A program made the translations under genes and the position numbers. The notes beneath the pieces are model-generated. The model searched no databases. It was not told where the DNA came from and worked only from the letters and a program-made list of their open reading frames with translations. Source: Bacillus atrophaeus (lineage in GTDB: Bacteria; Bacillota; Bacilli; Bacillales; Bacillaceae). Taken from it: DNA of 64,000 nt. Position 1 is the first letter of the stretch. The number at the start of each line of letters is the position of its first letter. Below are positions 34,744 through 43,171 of the stretch, piece by piece. The stretch spans positions 310,001 through 374,000 of the forward strand of contig NZ_LSBB01000020.1 in NCBI RefSeq assembly GCF_001584335.1, read 5' to 3'.

Positions 34744-34991
34744 CATAAAACCTCCGGTAATCAATTGTCTCAGTGGTTAATATTACAGCAATCGCCCCGT
34801 GTATTCAACGGCATGCAAAGGCTTTATTTTTCTTGCTTTTCAAAATAGTTTACGCAACAATATCTTATATTGATAGGAAATTAGATGAGCGAATGAACGC
34901 TGTGTTGGATGGTCTCTTTTGATAAAAAGTAATGATAAGGTCCATTCAAATAGGCTGTCGCTGACACTACATACGGGAAGAGGGAACAGCT

Positions 34992-35810
34992 ATGGGAAAA
35001 GGATTACTTGGGAAGCGCATTGCCATCGGCGGGTCGCGGAAAACGGAAGAAATCAGCACGCTGATCAAAAAACAAGGGGGAGTGCCTGTTGTTCGTTCTC
35101 TTCAAGGGACGGTTTTCTTAGCTGACAAGCAAGTGGAACCCGATTTACGTAGATTTGTTGAAGAACAAGCAGATTGGGTGATTTTTACGACCGGTATCGG
35201 TACTGAGACTTTGGTCGACTTGGCAGAAAAAATCGGAGTGAAGGAGCCATTTTTAACAACGCTTCGAGGAGCGAAAATTGCTTGCAGAGGATACAAAACA
35301 TTTGCCGCTTTGAAAAAAATGGACATGATTCCGGCAGCAGTTGACGAGGATGGAACAACCGGGGGGCTGATACGCTCTTTAGAAGCGTATGATTTTTCGG
35401 GAAAAAGGGTCATGGTGCAGCTTCATGGAGAAAAAGCGCCGTCGTTAATGACTTTTCTTAAAGAAAAAGGAGCATCTGTATTGCCGATTCTGCCTTATCG
35501 TCATATTCCGCCTGAACCGGAAACTGTGGACTTATTATGCCGTGAACTGATGGATCGTAAGCTTGACGCGGTCTGTTTTACCACGGCGGTTCAGGTCCGT
35601 TCGCTTTTTGATTTTGCCAGAGAAAAAGGCTGCATTAATCAAATCAAGGATGCATTTAAGGAAGACGTCTTAGCGTCAGCTGTCGGCAAAGTGACCGCTG
35701 AGGCGCTACGGGAAGAAGGAATCAGCCGATTGCTAGCGCCCGATATTGAGCGGATGGGCGCTATGATTATAGAGCTGTCCCGCTTCTATGAGGCGCAGCC
35801 GGAAAATTAA
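34992..35810 (+). CDS. yjjA: Uroporphyrinogen-III synthase-like protein YjjA
   Basis: A 272-residue protein with the bilobal HEM4 fold. Seen are the opening GKRIAIGGSRKTEEISTLI, VIFTTGIGTETLVDLAEKI, AKIACRGYKTFAALK and GKRVMVQLHGEKAP, and the second lobe AVCFTTAVQVRSLFDFA and ASAVGKVTAEALREEG. Homologues outside the hem operon lack proof of cosynthase activity, so this may be a diverged enzyme or regulator. The hem genes are not near. The symbol is given from position between yjiC and yjkA in B. subtilis, as I recall it. GGGAACAG precedes the ATG. Confidence 0.7.
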   Translation: MGKGLLGKRIAIGGSRKTEEISTLIKKQGGVPVVRSLQGTVFLADKQVEPDLRRFVEEQADWVIFTTGIGTETLVDLAEKIGVKEPFLTTLRGAKIACRGYKTFAALKKMDMIPAAVDEDGTTGGLIRSLEAYDFSGKRVMVQLHGEKAPSLMTFLKEKGASVLPILPYRHIPPEPETVDLLCRELMDRKLDAVCFTTAVQVRSLFDFAREKGCINQIKDAFKEDVLASAVGKVTAEALREEGISRLLAPDIERMGAMIIELSRFYEAQPEN

Positions 35811-35822
35811 TGGCTAGTATGA

Positions 35823-36054
35823 TATGAAGAATTGGCTTATTCACCTCATGATATGTGCCCCGGCGGAAGCACTATTGCGGGTCCTTTGGGCGACTATGTT
35901 AAAGAGCCCGTCTATGGCAAGGAAGACAAGCTCATAGCAGGCCTTGACCTCCGAGATCTTTGCGAACAGTCAATTCGATTTTGACTCAGTCGGACATTAT
36001 TCAAGGCCTAATGTCTTTCAATGGCATGTAATGAGGAGAAGCAAGAGAATGTAA
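35823..36054 (+). pseudogene. Nitrilase C-terminal remnant
   Basis: A fragment reading CPGGSTIAGPLGDYVKEPVY and KEDKLIAGLDLRD; after one shift it reads FANSQFDFDSVGHYSRPNVF and QWHVM. This is the C-terminal end of a nitrilase, including the usual GGS-x-I-x-GPLG and DFD-x-VGHY-x-RPDVF blocks. The catalytic Glu-Lys-Cys domain is absent, and a frame break is present. It is a leftover of a deleted gene. Confidence 0.78.
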
Positions 36055-36090
36055 AGTGGAGAAAGAGTTAAGCTGAATGGCCAGCCTGTA

Positions 36091-36127
36091 AAAAAGCCGC
36101 TTTCCCAATGGGAACAGCGGCTTTTTG
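36091..36127 (-). terminator. Terminator of yjkB-yjkA
   Basis: AAGCCGCT and AGCGGCTT arms with an inner CCCA-TGGG; T-run on the minus strand (TTTTTTACAG). Stop of yjkA is three bases away. Confidence 0.85.
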
Positions 36128-36129
36128 TC

Positions 36130-36885
36130 TTATGATTGCTGCTTTAACTGCTGTTGTGCTGTAAATAGAGACGGATATGTAAGCACGCTTAAAATGACGC
36201 ACGTCAGCGCGGCTGAGGCCATGGTTGTAAACACAATCAATAATTGAAAGCGCACCGCCTGTATCGGGTCCGCTCCGGCCAGAATTTGGCCTGTCATCAT
36301 ACCTGGAAGCTGTACGAGCCCTAATGTTTTTTGGCTTTCGAGCGTCGGTATCATACTCATTTTCATACAAGAAGTGAGGATATGCTGAATGGATTGCTTA
36401 GGTGTTCCGCCAAGTGACAAAATGAGTTGAATTTCCTCTTTGCGCACCGTAATTTCAGAGCCGAGCCGATTTAAAAACAGGCTTGCCAGCACCATAGAAT
36501 TTCCGATCACCATTCCGCTTATGGGAATAACATATCTGGCGGTGAGCGGAATCACTTGGAGCGCCAGAAGAATTCCTTGGGTGACGATTTCTACAATGGC
36601 CAGAGTAAGAAACACTCTCCAAAATGATCCGATCGTTATCTTTTTGCGTTTTACAACATTTTGAGCTGCCACGGCGAGCATTAACAGCACCATTAGAATG
36701 ATAAATGCCGGGTGGTCCGAGTGGAAAATCAGCGACAAAATATAACCGATCAAAAGAAGCTGAACCGCGGCTCTTATCGTCGCGATGATCATATCTTTTT
36801 CCACACCGGCTTTAAATGATTTGGATAAAAATAAAGCGATCAGAACAAAGATCATTGTCAATGAGAGAGAAAGGTAATCCATCAC
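36130..36885 (-). CDS. yjkA: ABC transporter permease YjkA (FetB/UPF0014 family)
   Basis: A 251-residue integral membrane protein with about seven helices and the UPF0014 signature. The block ISGMVIGNSMVLASLFLNRL and the coupling-helix region VQLPGMMTGQILAGADPIQA are clear. In E. coli the FetA-FetB pair exports iron; by homology YjkA-YjkB may export iron or another metal. It overlaps yjkB by four bases, so the ATPase and permease are coupled in translation. Alternative reading: unknown small-molecule export. Confidence 0.88.
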   Translation of the reverse strand: MMDYLSLSLTMIFVLIALFLSKSFKAGVEKDMIIATIRAAVQLLLIGYILSLIFHSDHPAFIILMVLLMLAVAAQNVVKRKKITIGSFWRVFLTLAIVEIVTQGILLALQVIPLTARYVIPISGMVIGNSMVLASLFLNRLGSEITVRKEEIQLILSLGGTPKQSIQHILTSCMKMSMIPTLESQKTLGLVQLPGMMTGQILAGADPIQAVRFQLLIVFTTMASAALTCVILSVLTYPSLFTAQQQLKQQS

Positions 36886-37634
36886 CGGGTGCCTCCCTTC
36901 AAAAATTCTCTGGCCGCCTCATGCTTTGGGTCAGTAAAAAAGACCCCGCTTTCAGCAGTTTCCAGCACCCGGCCATCGGCCATAAACCAGATTGTATCAG
37001 CAACCCTTTTTGCCTGTTCAATGTTATGGGTCACCCACATGACCGTCAGTTTTTTTTCTTGGTGCAATCTGATGATCAGCTCTTCAATCTCTAGGGCCGA
37101 AACCGGGTCTAAGGCGGATGTGATCTCATCTAATAATAAAATAGAAGAGGGGTTCGAAAGCGTTCTTGCCAAAGATAGCTTTTGCCGCTGACCGCCTGAT
37201 AAATCCCGCGCGCTGCGATCTAACAATTCGTCAGAAAGCCCTGTGAGGCGCGCAAGCTCTTCTGGGGTATAGAGCTGTTTTTGATGCAGTTTTTCGGCCA
37301 GAGACAGGTTGTCCCTTACGGTTCCGTCTATAACGGGCGCGGATTGGAAAGCAAGGCCGACTGTTCTTCTAAGTTCACTGATGTTCCAGTCTCTGACCTC
37401 CTTCCCATGTATGTACACTTCGCCTTCATCAGGCGTTTTCATTAAATTGCATATTGACAGCAGCGTGCTTTTTCCTGAACCGGACGGGCCTAAGACCATG
37501 ACAAAATCGCCTTGCTTCACTTCTCCCGTTATGCCCTGTAAGACTTCAAAGGATGCCCCGTTTTGTTCATAGCTTTTTGTAACTGAAGTAAAGGAAATGG
37601 CAGATGTGCCGCTGTTCATAGATGTTTCTTTCAT
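36882..37634 (-). CDS. yjkB: ABC transporter ATP-binding protein YjkB (FetA-like)
   Basis: A 250-residue ATPase with Walker A GPSGSGKST near residue 50, Q-loop AFQSAP, signature LSGGQRQKLSLARTL, Walker B ILLLDE and switch His in VTHN. It energises the YjkA permease. The ATG at 37634 has AAGGTGA about eight bases upstream. First gene of the two-gene operon. The transported ion is inferred from FetAB only. Confidence 0.9.
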   Translation of the reverse strand: MKETSMNSGTSAISFTSVTKSYEQNGASFEVLQGITGEVKQGDFVMVLGPSGSGKSTLLSICNLMKTPDEGEVYIHGKEVRDWNISELRRTVGLAFQSAPVIDGTVRDNLSLAEKLHQKQLYTPEELARLTGLSDELLDRSARDLSGGQRQKLSLARTLSNPSSILLLDEITSALDPVSALEIEELIIRLHQEKKLTVMWVTHNIEQAKRVADTIWFMADGRVLETAESGVFFTDPKHEAAREFLKGGTR

Positions 37635-37736
37635 TAATTCATCACCTTTTTCGTGCCTTTCTATAAAAAAAGAAAAGCGAGACTATACCTAAATATAACG
37701 TGAATTCAGCACTTGTAAAGGGGAGGGAAAGCAGAA

Positions 37737-37767
37737 ATCCGGAGAACACTGTGATATGTTCTCCGGA
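37737..37767 (-). terminator. Hairpin after yjlA
   Basis: ATCCGGAGAACA and TGTTCTCCGGAT perfect arms around an eight-base loop; only a weak T-run on the minus strand. Confidence 0.6.
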
Positions 37768-37782
37768 TTGAATATCATCCTA

Positions 37783-38761
37783 TCAGATAGATTTTGCTTT
37801 CTCTTTGGCAGCAGCTTTGGGAATTCTTTGCCTCGAGGCGAAGGTGTGTAAAATCATTCCCGTAATGATGAATAACAAGCCTGAAAATGAAAGGAGAGAT
37901 GGGAATACACCTGATAATAAAATCATTTCGCCAAGCAAGGCAAAAATCACTTCGCCAGATTGCGTCGCCTCAACCGCGGCAAGCTTTTGCGGATGATCCC
38001 TTACCATGTCAGTCGCCCAAAAAAATAATACTGTCGCAACAATGCCTGAACTGACGGCGACGATAAAAGATTGAACCGTCTGTCCCATGCTTGGCAGACC
38101 GTCAGACCACCAACCGTAAGCAGCTAACAGAAGCCAGAACGGAAGGCTTGCCAATGTCATGCCAAGCACCCTTTGAAATGTATCAAGCTTCCCTCCGTAT
38201 TTGACGAGCATTTTTCGATTTCCAAGCGGATAAGCAAAAGCTGCGATGACAACAGGCAATACACTGAAAAGCAGCATCTTGGCAGATAGAGATTCCGCGT
38301 GCTGAAGCTGGATGATCCCCGCTCCGAGAAGAATGATAAAAGACGTCATCAGGGCAGCGAGCGGAATCTTTTGCCGCACAAGCTAACGGACCGCCTGGAA
38401 GGTCCTTGGTTTCATAAAAGAAAGGGGATAAAAGGACACCGGCCACAATGGTAATCTGCCATGTCCCGGCTACCAGCCATCCCGGTCCGAATGCAGCGGC
38501 AAAAGTTATCGGAGCGTAAAAAAGCACAAAGCCTACAAAACTCCACCTGAGCCAGAACAACGGGTGTTTGCGCATTTCTTTTAAAAGAGGCGTTAATTTA
38601 CCCCTCATCATGACGATGAATAATAAAAACGGAACCATAAAAATAAAGCGTAAAGAAGCGCTCCAATACCAGCTGCCACCGGAAAGCTCCATCGCTCTGT
38701 TCAAAACAAAAGTAACAGCAAAGAAAAGTGAAGCCAATATTCCTACTAATATCGCTTTCAT
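37783..38761 (-). pseudogene. yjlA: DMT-family efflux transporter YjlA, frameshifted
   Basis: Two overlapping frames together give a ten-helix EamA-type transporter. Part one is 38761 to about 38390 (MKAILVGILASLFFAVTF, ITFAAAFGPGWLVAGTWQIT). Part two is about 38375 to 37783 (KIPLAALMTSFIILLGAGII, TQSGEVIFALLGEMILLSGV). The break lies within ACGGACCGCC-type sequence near 38385; one extra base is enough to explain it. GAGGG precedes ATG 38761. An intact protein would be about 325 residues, the size of YjlA in B. subtilis. Substrate unknown. A sequencing error cannot be excluded. Confidence 0.82.
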
Positions 38762-38892
38762 AATATCCCTCATTTTGGCATGATATTTTTTATACTATAC
38801 TAACCGCAGAGTCTTATCGCAATAAGTTGTCAGAAAGTTATCGTGTTTTGAGAGGTTTTAGAAGTGGAATGAAAAAAACAGGAGGCGATTAA

Positions 38893-39390
38893 ATGAAAAC
38901 AGAGACATTTTTTCTGCAAGACGGCGGCAGCATCCCGAATCATCCGGCCCTTCCGCTCGTTATTTACAAAGAAGCTTTAAAAGGCCGGCTGGAGCAGGCG
39001 GAGCAAATCGTAAACCAAAACCAATGGACAAACAGCTGGGCAGGGGGCGTATTTCAACAGCACCATTATCACAGCAATACCCACGAAGTGCTTGTGGTCA
39101 TAAATGGAAGCGCCACCATTCAATTCGGCGGGGAAGAAGGAGTCAGCATCAGCGTGCAGGAGGGGGATGCGGCGGTGATTCCCGCAGGAACGGGGCATAA
39201 AAATATAGACTCAAGCTCAGATTTTACTGTTATCGGGGCTTACCCGGACGGCCGGCAGTACGATCTGAAGACAGGAAAACCGGGAGAGCGCACAGAAGCG
39301 ATAGAAAGAATCAAACGAGTGCCGCTTCCCGACCGGGATCCAATAACGGGAAAAAAAGCGCCGCTCCTTGATATTTGGCAGAAGGATTAA
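38893..39390 (+). CDS. yjlB: Cupin-domain protein YjlB
   Basis: A 165-residue single cupin. Metal-binding motif one is HHYHSNTHEVLVVINGSA and motif two is the GDAAVIPAGTGHKNI block with its His. Such proteins may be isomerases or dioxygenases, but the substrate is unknown. AGGAGG precedes the ATG. Divergent from yjlA. Identity by sequence and position with B. subtilis YjlB. Confidence 0.87.
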   Translation: MKTETFFLQDGGSIPNHPALPLVIYKEALKGRLEQAEQIVNQNQWTNSWAGGVFQQHHYHSNTHEVLVVINGSATIQFGGEEGVSISVQEGDAAVIPAGTGHKNIDSSSDFTVIGAYPDGRQYDLKTGKPGERTEAIERIKRVPLPDRDPITGKKAPLLDIWQKD

Positions 39391-39769
39391 ATTTATTTTT
39401 TGTAAATATATAGTATTTTAGAAACGTTATAACTCAAGCTCCATATAAATTAATTTCATAAACGAAACAATTCACGTTCAAATTTTGTTCAAAAAGTGTT
39501 ATCATATAGAAGTAAATATAAATTGGGTTTTTTAAGTTTGCTATTTTCAGAGGGGAAAAGGGATTTTGACTTATTCAATTGTTTTTAGGAGATAAAAATA
39601 ATACTGAATATGGCAAAGTGAAAAACTGGGTAGGAAACATTTATTTTTGCGGATGATTGTGCATAAATTCACAATCCTTCTTCTCATGCCCTGAAAGGCG
39701 CGGGATTGAGAGTGTACTGCCCTTTCCAAAAAAAATCAGCACATCGCTTATAGTAAAGGAGAATCGGAT
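39391..39769 (+). promoter_or_regulatory. Upstream region of yjlC-ndh
   Basis: AT-rich non-coding stretch of about 380 bases. TTGTTC and TATCAT near 39486-39509 may be one promoter. The Rex operator at 39656-39675 is listed separately. No gene is seen. Confidence 0.45.
39656..39675. promoter_or_regulatory. Rex operator
   Basis: TTGTGCATAAATTCACAA, flanked A and T, fits the Rex box TTGTGAA-N4-TTCACAA with one changed base. Rex senses NADH/NAD and represses yjlC-ndh in B. subtilis, forming a feedback loop with NADH dehydrogenase. Confidence 0.82.
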
Positions 39770-40192
39770 ATGCCAGAAACAATCGATCAAACAAATGTAT
39801 CTGTTAGCCAAGGTCAACAAGATTTAATTGATCAGCTGTTAAAACCAGAAGTTCAAGAATCATTGACTGCTTTAGTAGACCAGCTTCCAAAACTGACTGA
39901 GTTGGTGAACATTTTGACGAAGTCATATGATTTCGCACAGTCAGTTGCGACTGATGAAGTATTGAAGAGCGACACAGTGGGTGCGCTTACAGAAATTCTT
40001 GAGCCTGTAAAAGAAACGGCTAAAGAAGTAGCTGCAACAGCAATTGAAGCAAAAGACCGCGCGGATGAAAGCAATGAAGTCATCGGACTTTTCGGTTTGC
40101 TCAGAATGCTGAAAGACCCTCAGGCTCAGAAGCTGTTCCGCTTCGCTCAAAGCTACTTGCAGATCATGTCTGAACGCGAAAACCAAAAATAA
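39770..40192 (+). CDS. yjlC: DUF1641 protein YjlC
   Basis: A 140-residue helical protein of the DUF1641 family (LLKPEVQESLTALVDQLPKL, IGLFGLLRMLKDPQAQKLFR), the same family as YjgD. It precedes ndh by 40 bases and is co-transcribed with it in B. subtilis under Rex. The repeated pairing of DUF1641 with dehydrogenases points to a shared helper role, not yet defined. AAAGGAG precedes the ATG. Confidence 0.9.
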   Translation: MPETIDQTNVSVSQGQQDLIDQLLKPEVQESLTALVDQLPKLTELVNILTKSYDFAQSVATDEVLKSDTVGALTEILEPVKETAKEVAATAIEAKDRADESNEVIGLFGLLRMLKDPQAQKLFRFAQSYLQIMSERENQK

Positions 40193-40232
40193 TATACGTA
40201 GATTAATTTGATTAAAGGACGGAGGATATACG

Positions 40233-41411
40233 ATGTCAAAACATATTGTCATTTTAGGCGCTGGCTACGGCGGTGTCCTATCTGCTTTAACAGTTCGCAA
40301 ACATTACAGTAAAGATGAAGCGCGAGTAACAGTGGTTAACAAATACCCGACTCATCAAATCATTACGGAATTACACCGTCTGGCAGCAGGCAACGTTTCT
40401 GAAAAAGCGATTGCTATGCCGTTAGAGAAGCTTTTAAAAGGAAAAGATATCGATCTTAAAATCGCAGCTGTAAACTCTTTCTCTGTTGATAAAAAAGAAG
40501 TGGCTCTTTCAGACGGTTCTTCATTAACGTATGATGCGCTTGTTGTAGGACTTGGAAGCGTAACAGCTTACTTCGGCATCCCAGGACTTCAAGAAAACAG
40601 CATGGTGCTTAAATCAGCTGAAGATGCGAACAAGATTTACAAGCATGTTGAAGACCGTGTGCGCGAGTATGCGAAAACAAAAAATGAAGCTGACGCAACG
40701 ATCCTTATCGGCGGCGGCGGGTTAACTGGTGTTGAACTTGTCGGTGAACTTGCTGACATCATGCCGAATCTTGCGAAAAGCTACGGCGTAGACCCGAAAG
40801 AAATTAAGCTGAAATTGGTTGAAGCAGGTCCGAAAATCCTTCCTGTGCTTCCTGACGACTTAATCGAACGCGCGACTGCAAGTCTTGAAAAACGAGGCGT
40901 TGAGTTCTTAACAGGTCTTCCTGTTACAAATGTGGAAGGAAACGTTGTTGACCTGAAAGACGGCCAAAAAATCGTGACAAACACATTTGTTTGGACTGGC
41001 GGCGTACAAGGAAATCCATTAGTGGGCGAATCTGGCCTTGAAGTGAATCGCGGACGCGCGACTGTTAACGATTTCCTTCAATCTACTTCTCACGAAGATG
41101 TATTTGTTGCCGGAGACAGCGCGGTTTACTTTGCGCCGGACGGCCGTCCATACCCGCCGACAGCGCAAATCGCTTGGCAAATGGGTGAGCTTATCGGTTA
41201 CAACCTGTATGCTTACTTAGAAAACAAAACGTTAGAAACGTTCAAGCCGGTAAACTCCGGTACACTTGCAAGCCTTGGCCGCAAAGACGCGGTTGCGATC
41301 ATCGGAGCAAACGCTACGCCTCTTAAAGGTATGCCTGCTTCCTTGATGAAAGAAGCAAGTAATGTACGTTATTTAACACATATTAAAGGTCTTTTCAGCT
41401 TGGCTTACTAA
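40233..41411 (+). CDS. ndh: Type II NADH dehydrogenase Ndh (YjlD)
   Basis: A 392-residue peripheral membrane flavoprotein that oxidises NADH and reduces menaquinone without pumping protons; the main NADH dehydrogenase of B. subtilis. FAD site GAGYGGVLSA at residues 8-17, NADH site GGGGLTGVELVGE near 160, second flavin motif DVFVAGDSAVY near 290, and a C-terminal amphipathic membrane-binding end (SLMKEASNVRYLTHIKGLFS). It is expressed with yjlC under Rex. GGACGGAGG precedes the ATG. Confidence 0.95.
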   Translation: MSKHIVILGAGYGGVLSALTVRKHYSKDEARVTVVNKYPTHQIITELHRLAAGNVSEKAIAMPLEKLLKGKDIDLKIAAVNSFSVDKKEVALSDGSSLTYDALVVGLGSVTAYFGIPGLQENSMVLKSAEDANKIYKHVEDRVREYAKTKNEADATILIGGGGLTGVELVGELADIMPNLAKSYGVDPKEIKLKLVEAGPKILPVLPDDLIERATASLEKRGVEFLTGLPVTNVEGNVVDLKDGQKIVTNTFVWTGGVQGNPLVGESGLEVNRGRATVNDFLQSTSHEDVFVAGDSAVYFAPDGRPYPPTAQIAWQMGELIGYNLYAYLENKTLETFKPVNSGTLASLGRKDAVAIIGANATPLKGMPASLMKEASNVRYLTHIKGLFSLAY

Positions 41412-41429
41412 GCCTTACAAGCTGTCTGT

Positions 41430-41482
41430 AGACATTGCCGAAAAGCGCCCTTTCTGGGACGCTTGGAGGTAATGTCTTTTTT
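41430..41482 (+). terminator. Terminator of yjlC-ndh
   Basis: Two-part hairpin: outer arms AGACATT and AATGTCT, inner arms AAGCGCCC and GGGACGCTT, then TTTTTTATT. Confidence 0.85.
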
Positions 41483-41614
41483 ATTCTTTAAAGCAACCCA
41501 AAATTAGTAATTATGTCCCGATCCCCAGCCGGCTTTTGATCGGCGATTGTTACATAATCGCGTCAACATTGTATGGTGAAAAGTAAATATGCCAATAGCG
41601 TTTCCTTAGGTTCC

Positions 41615-41636
41615 AAAATGAGAACGTTAACAATTT
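41615..41636. promoter_or_regulatory. Upstream ExuR-type operator
   Basis: AAAATGAGAACGTTAACA followed by ATTT resembles the perfect operator at 41691 but with a degenerate left arm. Two sites 76 bases apart flank the uxaC promoter, allowing looping by a LacI-family repressor. Confidence 0.6.
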
Positions 41637-41651
41637 ATTTGTAAATAGAGA

Positions 41652-41680
41652 TTGAAGTTACAGGAATAAACAGGTAAAAT
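41652..41680 (+). promoter_or_regulatory. Sigma-A promoter of uxaC operon
   Basis: TTGAAG at 41652-41657, 17-base spacer, TAAAAT at 41675-41680. The main operator begins 11 bases downstream. Confidence 0.78.
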
Positions 41681-41690
41681 GAAACCAACC

Positions 41691-41712
41691 AAAATGTTAA
41701 CGTTAACATTTT
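41691..41712. promoter_or_regulatory. Main ExuR operator / cre-like palindrome
   Basis: Perfect 22-base palindrome with core ATGTTAACGTTAACAT extended by AAA and TTT. The central CG and form fit LacI-family operators (ExuR) and also the CcpA cre consensus. It overlaps the transcription start of uxaC. Confidence 0.78.
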
Positions 41713-41744
41713 GGCACAAAATATAATAGAAAGACGGTGAGAAG

Positions 41745-43145
41745 ATGAAATCGTTTATGGACGAACAATTTCTGCTTAGTAATGAAACCGCTGTCAATTT
41801 GTATCAAAACTATGCAAAAGAGATGCCGATAATTGATTATCATTGCCATTTAAGCCCGAAAGAAATCTATGAGAGTAAAAGATTTAACAATATAACGGAG
41901 GCATGGCTGTACGGAGATCATTACAAATGGCGGATCATGAGAGCGAATGGCATTGAAGAAAGATTTATTACTGGTGATGCATCTGACGAAGAGAAATTTA
42001 TGGCGTGGTCGAGGACGGTGCCGATGGCAATTGGAAATCCGCTGTATAATTGGACTCATTTGGAACTGCGCCGTTTTTTCGGAATTTATGACATACTTAA
42101 TGAAAAAACGGCTCCAGCCATTTGGCAGCGCACAAACGAGCTTCTTCAAGGCGAAGGTTTTACAGCTAGAGATTTTATCACAAAATCAAATGTAAGGGTG
42201 ATATGTACGACGGATGATCCAATAGATTCATTGGAATATCATCTTTCATTAAAGGAAAGCGGCGAATTTCCTGTCAAAGTTGTACCCGGATTCCGGCCGG
42301 ATAAGGGGCTTGAAATCAACCGCGAAGGCTTTCTTGAGTGGGTGCAGGCGTTAGAACACGCAGCAGCCTCTTCCATTACAGACTATGATGGCTTTTTACA
42401 GGCTTTAGAGAAACGGGTTCGTTTTTTTCATTCAGCAGGCGGGCGGGTATCCGATCATGCGATTGACTCAATGGTTTATGCAGAGACAACAAAGGATGAA
42501 GCGGGCACTATCTTTTCTGCGAGATTACAAGGAAGCGGAGTCTCTTATGAGGATGAGAAGAAGTTTAAAACGTATACGCTTCAATTTCTCTGCGGGTTAT
42601 ATACTGAATTAGACTGGGCGATGCAATTTCATATCAATGCGCTGCGAAATACCAATACGAAAATGATGAAAAAATTAGGACCGGATTCTGGTTATGATTC
42701 TATGAATGATGAAAAGATCGCCAAGCCTCTGTACCGGCTCCTAAACTCCGTTGAGGAGAAAAACCAGCTGCCAAAAACGGTTTTGTATTCCCTGAATCCC
42801 AATGATAACTATGTCATCGCCAGCATGATCAACAGCTTTCAAGACGGCGTGACACCGGGGAAAATTCAGTTCGGCACAGCATGGTGGTTCAATGATTCAA
42901 AAGACGGTATGACCGAACAAATGAAAGCGTTATCAAACGTAGGCCTTTTCAGCCGGTTTATTGGGATGCTGACAGATTCAAGAAGTTTTCTTTCATACAC
43001 GCGGCATGAATATTTCCGAAGAATTGTCTGCAATCTGATCGGAGAGTGGGCGGAGAATGGAGAGGCGCCGCTTGATGCGGAGCTATTGGGAGGAATTGTC
43101 CAGGGAATTTGCTATAACAATGCAAAAGAGTACTTCCGTTTTTGA
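41745..43145 (+). CDS. uxaC: Uronate (galacturonate/glucuronate) isomerase UxaC
   Basis: A 466-residue amidohydrolase-fold isomerase that turns D-galacturonate into D-tagaturonate and D-glucuronate into D-fructuronate. Metal-site motif IDYHCHLSPKEI at residue 28, WKIMRANG-type segment (WRIMRANGIEERFI), CTTDDP, and FGTAWWFND near the C terminus match the family. The ATG follows GGTGAG. First gene of the cluster behind the ExuR promoter. Cytoplasmic. Confidence 0.95.
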   Translation: MKSFMDEQFLLSNETAVNLYQNYAKEMPIIDYHCHLSPKEIYESKRFNNITEAWLYGDHYKWRIMRANGIEERFITGDASDEEKFMAWSRTVPMAIGNPLYNWTHLELRRFFGIYDILNEKTAPAIWQRTNELLQGEGFTARDFITKSNVRVICTTDDPIDSLEYHLSLKESGEFPVKVVPGFRPDKGLEINREGFLEWVQALEHAAASSITDYDGFLQALEKRVRFFHSAGGRVSDHAIDSMVYAETTKDEAGTIFSARLQGSGVSYEDEKKFKTYTLQFLCGLYTELDWAMQFHINALRNTNTKMMKKLGPDSGYDSMNDEKIAKPLYRLLNSVEEKNQLPKTVLYSLNPNDNYVIASMINSFQDGVTPGKIQFGTAWWFNDSKDGMTEQMKALSNVGLFSRFIGMLTDSRSFLSYTRHEYFRRIVCNLIGEWAENGEAPLDAELLGGIVQGICYNNAKEYFRF

Positions 43146-43171
43146 AAATATTCATCCATTTGAGGTGACTT

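Noticed and set aside
36068..36370. 100-residue minus-strand frame near yjkA end
   Set aside because: Out of frame with yjkA and crosses its terminator.
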